Positions 30,943-35,352 of a stretch of DNA of 35,352 nt are shown here, piece after piece (position 1 is the stretch's first letter; every line of letters starts with the position of its first letter). The translations under genes were made by a program, and so were the position numbers. The stretch comes from an uncultured Ulvibacter sp. (GTDB lineage Bacteria; Bacteroidota; Bacteroidia; Flavobacteriales; Flavobacteriaceae). Where the stretch lies: positions 1 through 35,352 of the forward strand of contig CALIAF010000018.1 of the NCBI GenBank assembly GCA_938041335.1, given 5' to 3'. The notes beneath the pieces are model-generated. The model had not been told where the DNA came from. It did not search any database and saw only the letters and a list, made by a program, of their open reading frames with translations.

Positions 30943-32499
30943 ATGGAACAAGTACAATCATCCACTCCTTTTAAAAAGCGCTCAACTCCAGTGGTTTCAC
31001 TGGAAAAAGGCAAAATTCCACCGCAAGCCATTGATCTTGAGGAGGTTGTGCTTGGCGCCATGATGATCGATAAAAAAGGGGTAGACGATGTTATTGATAT
31101 TCTTAGTCCAGATGTATTCTATAAAGAAGCGCATCAACACATATTTGAAGCCATTTACATTCTCTTTAAAGAAGGCTCTCCCGTCGACTTATTAACCGTT
31201 TCGGCGCGTTTAAAACAAATGCAGAAACTAGATGTTGCAGGAGGTGAGTTTTATTTGATCCAGTTGACCCAAAAAGTGTCCTCATCGGCACATATTGAGT
31301 TTCATTCTAGAATTATTCTTCAAAAGTTCATACAACGTAGTTTGATTAAAATCTCAAACGAAATCATTGAAGAGTCTTATGACGAAACTACAGATGTATT
31401 TGATTTACTAGATACGGCAGAATCAAAATTGTATGAGATTACCCAAGGAAATATTAAACGATCTTCAGAAACGGCGCAGCAATTAGTAATTGCAGCAAAG
31501 AAGAAGATTGAAGAAATAGCAAACAAAGAGGGGCTCTCCGGAATTCCTTCTGGCTTTGAATTAGTAGATAAGCTTACCTCTGGATGGCAGCCTAGTGATT
31601 TAATTATCATCGCCGCCCGTCCGGGTATGGGTAAAACAGCACTTACCTTATCTATGGCTCGTAATGTTGCCGTAGATCATAATATTCCGGTGGCATTCTT
31701 CTCACTAGAGATGTCTTCTGTACAATTGATCACCCGTTTAATTTCTTCGGAAACGAAATTGTCTTCAGAAAAGTTACGTACCGGAAACTTAGAGAAGCAC
31801 GAATGGGAACAATTAAACGTAAGAGTGCAAGCACTTGAAAAGGCACCGCTTTTTATTGATGATACTCCGTCACTTTCTATTTTTGATTTACGTGCAAAAG
31901 CAAGACGTCTGGCGTCGCAACACGGTATTAAGTTAATTATGATTGATTACCTGCAGTTAATGACGGCAGGGGGTAACAAAAATGGAGGAAATCGAGAACA
32001 AGAAATCTCAACTATCTCTCGTAACCTTAAGGCACTTGCAAAAGAATTAGCAATACCGGTTATTGCATTATCGCAGCTATCACGTGCAGTAGAAACACGA
32101 GGAGGTAGCAAGCGACCTTTATTGAGTGACCTTCGTGAATCTGGTGCGATTGAGCAGGATGCAGATATTGTATCATTTATTTACCGCCCAGAATACTACA
32201 AAATAGAAGAATGGGATGATGACGAGCATTCTCCTACAGACGGACAAGCAGAATTCATTATCGCAAAGCACCGTAATGGTGGGCTTGATGAGATTCGTTT
32301 AAAGTTCATTGGTCATTTAGGTCGTTTTGAAAATCTAGAGACCTTCAATTTTATGCCAACAGAGTTACACTCAAGTATGAACGCGGCGGCAAACGATGAT
32401 ACCTTCAAAACAACAAATCTCCCTTCTGCAGACGAGGCCTTTGGTAGTGCCATGAACGATGACTTGGGTACGGACGATGATAATGAGGTTCCTTTTTAG
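30943..32499 (+). CDS. dnaB: Replicative DNA helicase
   Basis: 518 residues. The N-terminal domain (about 25-130, DLEEVVLGAMMIDKKGVDDV) and linker lead to the RecA-like helicase core: Walker A ARPGMGKTAL (225-234), Walker B LIMIDYLQLM, then a sensor region (VIALSQLSRAVETRG) and the arginine finger region near KHRNGG. It unwinds DNA as a hexamer at the fork. There is no intein. The Asp-rich C-terminus (NDDLGTDDDNEVPF) resembles a single-stranded-DNA-binding-protein tail. Confidence 0.97.
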   Translation: MEQVQSSTPFKKRSTPVVSLEKGKIPPQAIDLEEVVLGAMMIDKKGVDDVIDILSPDVFYKEAHQHIFEAIYILFKEGSPVDLLTVSARLKQMQKLDVAGGEFYLIQLTQKVSSSAHIEFHSRIILQKFIQRSLIKISNEIIEESYDETTDVFDLLDTAESKLYEITQGNIKRSSETAQQLVIAAKKKIEEIANKEGLSGIPSGFELVDKLTSGWQPSDLIIIAARPGMGKTALTLSMARNVAVDHNIPVAFFSLEMSSVQLITRLISSETKLSSEKLRTGNLEKHEWEQLNVRVQALEKAPLFIDDTPSLSIFDLRAKARRLASQHGIKLIMIDYLQLMTAGGNKNGGNREQEISTISRNLKALAKELAIPVIALSQLSRAVETRGGSKRPLLSDLRESGAIEQDADIVSFIYRPEYYKIEEWDDDEHSPTDGQAEFIIAKHRNGGLDEIRLKFIGHLGRFENLETFNFMPTELHSSMNAAANDDTFKTTNLPSADEAFGSAMNDDLGTDDDNEVPF

Positions 32500-32858
32500 A
32501 GCTTGTTTGATTAGAGCCTTGCGACCGCTGCGTTATAGGACGTAAGATACAATTGAAAAAAGGATTCAGTAATAGATGTTTCCGGTCAAAACTTTAATCA
32601 TTAAATAACAGTATCACTAATTAATCAGTGACCTAAGATATCAATTCCTTCTTTCGTCTTTCAGCGAAGCGATCCTGCGTCCTTCAGTTCCGAAGGAACG
32701 GACTTACGTCTTTTGGCACCCTATCCTAATTCTCCAAAACAAACACAATTTCCCATATTTACCCAAAACCATCTAAACATTCCCACTTTGGCTTAAAATT
32801 TGTCAGTATCTTAGCAGTAGCAAGATGTACACTTTGACGCATCTTTAAAACACGATAC
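32500..32858. other. Intergenic stretch after dnaB
   Basis: About 360 bases with no open frame that I trust. A short palindrome GTTCC-GAA-GGAAC lies at about 32689-32701 and another stem, AAGATG to CATCTT, at about 32822-32846 before the next gene. No terminator with a T-run is visible after dnaB. The end next to 32859 should hold the promoter, but no perfect TAnnTTTG box is seen. Confidence 0.4.
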
Positions 32859-34118
32859 ATGACCAGACTGATTATATTAGTTTCCTTTCTCTTTTTTGGA
32901 TTTCAGGCCAGCGCCTCTTACATCTTGATCCCAATGGATGCAGATGGACAAAAAGAACACCTTAAAGCGTACGGTATTACGTATTGGACCCTAGAGCGTC
33001 AAGTAAAAGTAAAATGGCTACTCAACTATAGAGGGGGTTCTTTTTTGCTGCCAGATAGTGAAGAGATTAAGCGGGAGTGCCAGATAAGAGGCGTTTCTTT
33101 CGAAATTTTAAGCGATTCTAAAACCGAAGAAATATTAGAATTAATAGCGAGTCCTTCGCAAAATATGGAGGCGGTATCACTAGAGAAAGCCCCAAAAATT
33201 GCCGTTTATTCTCCACTAGGAAATCAACCTTGGGATGATGCAGTGACCATGGTATTGACCTATGCAGAAATCCCTTACGAAACTATTTATGATGAGCAAG
33301 TTGTTGGCGACGAACTTTTGTTATACGATTGGCTGCACCTACATCACGAAGATTTTACGGGACAATATGGTAAGTTTTATAGAAGCTACCGGTCTGCACC
33401 CTGGTATATAGAAGAAAAGCGAAAGGCAGAAGAATTAGCTGCAAAAATGGGTTACACTAAAGTTTCCGAAGCAAAAAGAGATGTGTCGCTCAAAATAAGA
33501 GATTATGTAGTAGGTGGAGGTTTTATGTTTGCTATGTGCAGCGCCACAGATAGTTTTGATATTGCGCTTGCCGCAGAAGGGGTTGATATCTGCGAACCTA
33601 TGTTTGACGGAGACCCGAGTGAGGCTGGTTACCAAAATAAAATAGACGACAAAAAAACTTTTGCTTTTAAAAATTTTACGCTAGAACGCAGTCCGATGAT
33701 CTATGAATTTTCGAGTATTGATATGACCCGAAAACGTAAAATACCAAAAGAAACAGATTACTTTTCTTTGATGGATTACTCTGCAAAATGGGATCCTATT
33801 CCTTGTATGTTAGTACAAAACCACACTTCTTTAGTAAAAGGGTTTATGGGACAAACTACGTCTTATGAGCCTAATGAGATAAAAAGCAATGTTTTGGTAA
33901 TGGGAGCAAATAAAACCAATGGCGAGGCTAAATACATTCATGGGATTAAAGGCAAAGGCTTCTTTACTTTTTACGGAGGTCACGATCCAGAAGATTATCA
34001 GCATAGAGTAGGAGATGCTAAAACAGAATTAGCACTCCACCCACAATCGCCAGGCTATCGTTTGATTTTAAATAATGTATTGTTTCCAGCGGCTAAAAAG
34101 AAGAAACAGAAGACGTGA
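32859..34118 (+). CDS. Secreted protein of unknown function (flavobacterial 'asparagine synthetase B' label)
   Basis: 419 residues. A signal peptide (residues 1-19, ending FQASAS) shows it is exported. ILIPMDADGQKEHLKAYGI (quoted in part), VKWLLNYRGGSFLLP, GGGFMFAMCSATDSFDIALA and GFFTFYGGHDPEDYQHRVGD are the most striking stretches. The middle resembles a class I amidotransferase-like flavodoxin fold. From memory, relatives are often labelled asparagine synthetase B, but neither the N-terminal Cys glutaminase nor the PP-loop ATP motif is present, and export argues against it. The real role is unknown. The next gene starts at its stop. Confidence 0.75.
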   Translation: MTRLIILVSFLFFGFQASASYILIPMDADGQKEHLKAYGITYWTLERQVKVKWLLNYRGGSFLLPDSEEIKRECQIRGVSFEILSDSKTEEILELIASPSQNMEAVSLEKAPKIAVYSPLGNQPWDDAVTMVLTYAEIPYETIYDEQVVGDELLLYDWLHLHHEDFTGQYGKFYRSYRSAPWYIEEKRKAEELAAKMGYTKVSEAKRDVSLKIRDYVVGGGFMFAMCSATDSFDIALAAEGVDICEPMFDGDPSEAGYQNKIDDKKTFAFKNFTLERSPMIYEFSSIDMTRKRKIPKETDYFSLMDYSAKWDPIPCMLVQNHTSLVKGFMGQTTSYEPNEIKSNVLVMGANKTNGEAKYIHGIKGKGFFTFYGGHDPEDYQHRVGDAKTELALHPQSPGYRLILNNVLFPAAKKKKQKT

Positions 34119-34129
34119 TATATAAGATT

Positions 34130-34561
34130 ATGAAATTCGCAGTCATCTTGCTCTTATTTACCTATGGCCAGATTGCGTGTGCCCAGTCGGCAAATTATGA
34201 CGGTACATATGGAGTTAGATATGAAAATGTTAATTCGATTATAGAATATACACTTACCTTGAATGTGGACGGAACATTTCAATTTCATTCATACACAAAT
34301 CATTTTAAGGCAACTCCGCCAGAACAAAATACATATGGCAAAGGGACTTGGAATGCCGAAAAAAATATCATCTCCTTTTTTACAGATGATCAACATGAGT
34401 TGGATGAAAAACATACGCTGGATTTTAGCGCTACAAAAGCTAGAGTTGATAGGAAATCTATTAGGAATAAATCTCCAGAAGTGATTCCTGATAAAATGCG
34501 TATCTATGAATCTGAAATCTCCTGGGTAAAAGGGATGAAGCTGGAAAAAATAGATCTATAA
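34130..34561 (+). CDS. Small secreted protein of unknown function
   Basis: 143 residues from the ATG at 34130; a GTG at 34115 overlapping the previous stop is also possible. A signal peptide (MKFAVILLLFTYGQIACAQ) precedes a beta-rich domain with YTLTLNVDGTFQFHSY and GTWNAEKNIISFFTD, the pattern of lipocalin-like or copper-resistance-like small barrels. It is probably translated together with the gene at 32859. Role unknown. Confidence 0.75.
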   Translation: MKFAVILLLFTYGQIACAQSANYDGTYGVRYENVNSIIEYTLTLNVDGTFQFHSYTNHFKATPPEQNTYGKGTWNAEKNIISFFTDDQHELDEKHTLDFSATKARVDRKSIRNKSPEVIPDKMRIYESEISWVKGMKLEKIDL

Positions 34562-34613
34562 TCTAAGACTTGATTTTTCATACTGCTAATTTAGTGGTGC
34601 GGACAAAAATCTA

Positions 34614-35352
34614 ATGAGAAAACAATATCATATATTAAACGGAGATGCATTAAAAGAGCGGTTTCCAAGCATTATTCGAGGTGATATTGTGGTCGCGCGC
34701 GAATGTTTAGTGGATGGTGATGTAACAGGTAATACCTTAGAGAAATTCTTTCATTCTAGAGCTCTATTTCTTAGTGAAAATTATAAAGGGTGCACAGTAG
34801 AAGATTATTACAATACTACAGTTTCTGAATTTCAAAAAATACATCGTATCCCCGATGCGACAGATATTAACCTATGGTTTGAAGATGATCTCTTTTGTCA
34901 GGTTAATTTTTGGTTTACTTGCTATCTGCTTAGCCAATCTAAAAATCAGAATTCAGTTTTTTTAATCCGTCCAGAAATCCATAAAGAGTATGGCTTTGGT
35001 GGATTGGATGAATTAGAACTTGTTTCTCTTTATAAGCATAGAGTATTGCTTACAGAATTAGATAAGCTTGCATCGCTATGGAAACTATATCAAAAGGGTG
35101 ATACAGAACAATTGCTTAGAAATGCAAAAGGGTTAGCGTCTAAATTTCCCTTTGTAATACTTGCAGTTCAAGCACATGCAGAACGCCTTCCTTCTAACAA
35201 GGATTTGGGAAGGCCTAGTAAGTCTCTTATTCAAATTATGAAGGAACTTAACACAGAGGAGTTTGCACCTATATTTCGAGCTTTTTGTAAAAGAGAAAGT
35301 ATTTATGGCTTTGGGGATGCTCAGGTGAAACGATTGCTTGTAGAAATAAAAA
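34614..35352 (+). CDS. DUF1835 domain protein (3' end beyond window)
   Basis: Open from the ATG at 34614 to the right edge, 246 codons seen. The start RKQYHILNGDAL, then DIVVARECLVDGDVTG and INLWFEDDLFCQVNFWFTCY (quoted in part) match DUF1835 proteins, which are of unknown function. A helical second half (LWKLYQKGDTEQLLRNAKGL) follows. There is no signal peptide, so it should be cytoplasmic. It has a 52-base gap from the gene before it and could have its own promoter. Confidence 0.82.
   Translation, partial: MRKQYHILNGDALKERFPSIIRGDIVVARECLVDGDVTGNTLEKFFHSRALFLSENYKGCTVEDYYNTTVSEFQKIHRIPDATDINLWFEDDLFCQVNFWFTCYLLSQSKNQNSVFLIRPEIHKEYGFGGLDELELVSLYKHRVLLTELDKLASLWKLYQKGDTEQLLRNAKGLASKFPFVILAVQAHAERLPSNKDLGRPSKSLIQIMKELNTEEFAPIFRAFCKRESIYGFGDAQVKRLLVEIK

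Noticed and set aside
32640-32720. Short palindromes after dnaB as an origin or DnaA-box cluster
   Set aside because: No repeated DnaA boxes and no skew information; dnaB alone does not mark an origin.

Overview
The window looks like a chromosome segment of a marine-type member of the Flavobacteriaceae (Bacteroidota). The evidence is low G+C, TAnnTTTG-type promoter boxes, almost no Shine-Dalgarno sequences, a type IX secretion C-terminal sorting domain, SC-type lipoprotein signals, a bTHX small ribosomal protein, split transketolase genes, a zinc-site-less Tgt, and intergenic REP-like repeats built on TTCGACAAGCTCAG. I see no phage, plasmid, insertion sequence, CRISPR array or rRNA operon. 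The genus is not determinable by reading alone.

Layout. Positions 1-5326 (minus strand) carry small accessory genes: a truncated GNAT, a tail-anchored small protein, DUF998, a cupin, a T9SS-sorted secreted protein, and a four-gene run of lipoprotein, unknown protein, GNAT and tiny secreted protein. In that run, two genes share a conserved C-terminal tail. Positions 5553-9990 hold a zinc-ribbon microprotein, ddl, a PASTA membrane protein, rluD, a GNAT and yaaA. Positions 10000-11560 are rich in palindromic repeats and hold a GIY-YIG nuclease, a uracil-DNA-glycosylase-like gene and the bTHX gene.

Positions 11686-18781 are a complete tryptophan operon, transcribed leftward as trpL-trpE-trpG-trpD-trpC-trpF-trpB-trpA. 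It begins with a TAnnTTTG promoter and a 15-residue leader peptide with three consecutive Trp codons. A strong intrinsic terminator before trpE completes a classical attenuator. The operon is littered with repeats: two 20-nt 8-4-8 palindromes read through inside trpF, ten perfect copies of a 7-nt repeat at the trpD/trpC junction, an inverted-repeat element between trpB and trpA, and a REP pair between trpF and trpB.

Positions 18850-20992 carry a thiol/sulfur module of two thioredoxin-fold lipoproteins, a cytoplasmic rhodanese and a rhodanese lipoprotein. Positions 21043-21815 hold tRNA-Lys(TTT) and tRNA-Leu(GAG) with their own promoter and terminators, followed by two degenerate ~131-nt tandem units. 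Positions 21887-26372 hold aroK, a phosphoribosyltransferase, an Hsp15-like gene, an FKBP-like lipoprotein and the two transketolase halves. Positions 26573-32499 hold tgt, an LptF/G permease, an EamA transporter, accA and dnaB. Positions 32859-35352 hold two envelope proteins of unknown role and a truncated DUF1835 gene.

Functional links: the split transketolase (erythrose-4-phosphate) and aroK (shikimate pathway) supply chorismate precursors for the trp operon nearby, though they are not co-transcribed with it. The best candidates for new biology are the nearly leaderless trp attenuator, the in-frame palindromes in trpF, the decaying tandem units beside tRNA-Leu, and the duplicated NELNxEDQQNLVDFV tail.
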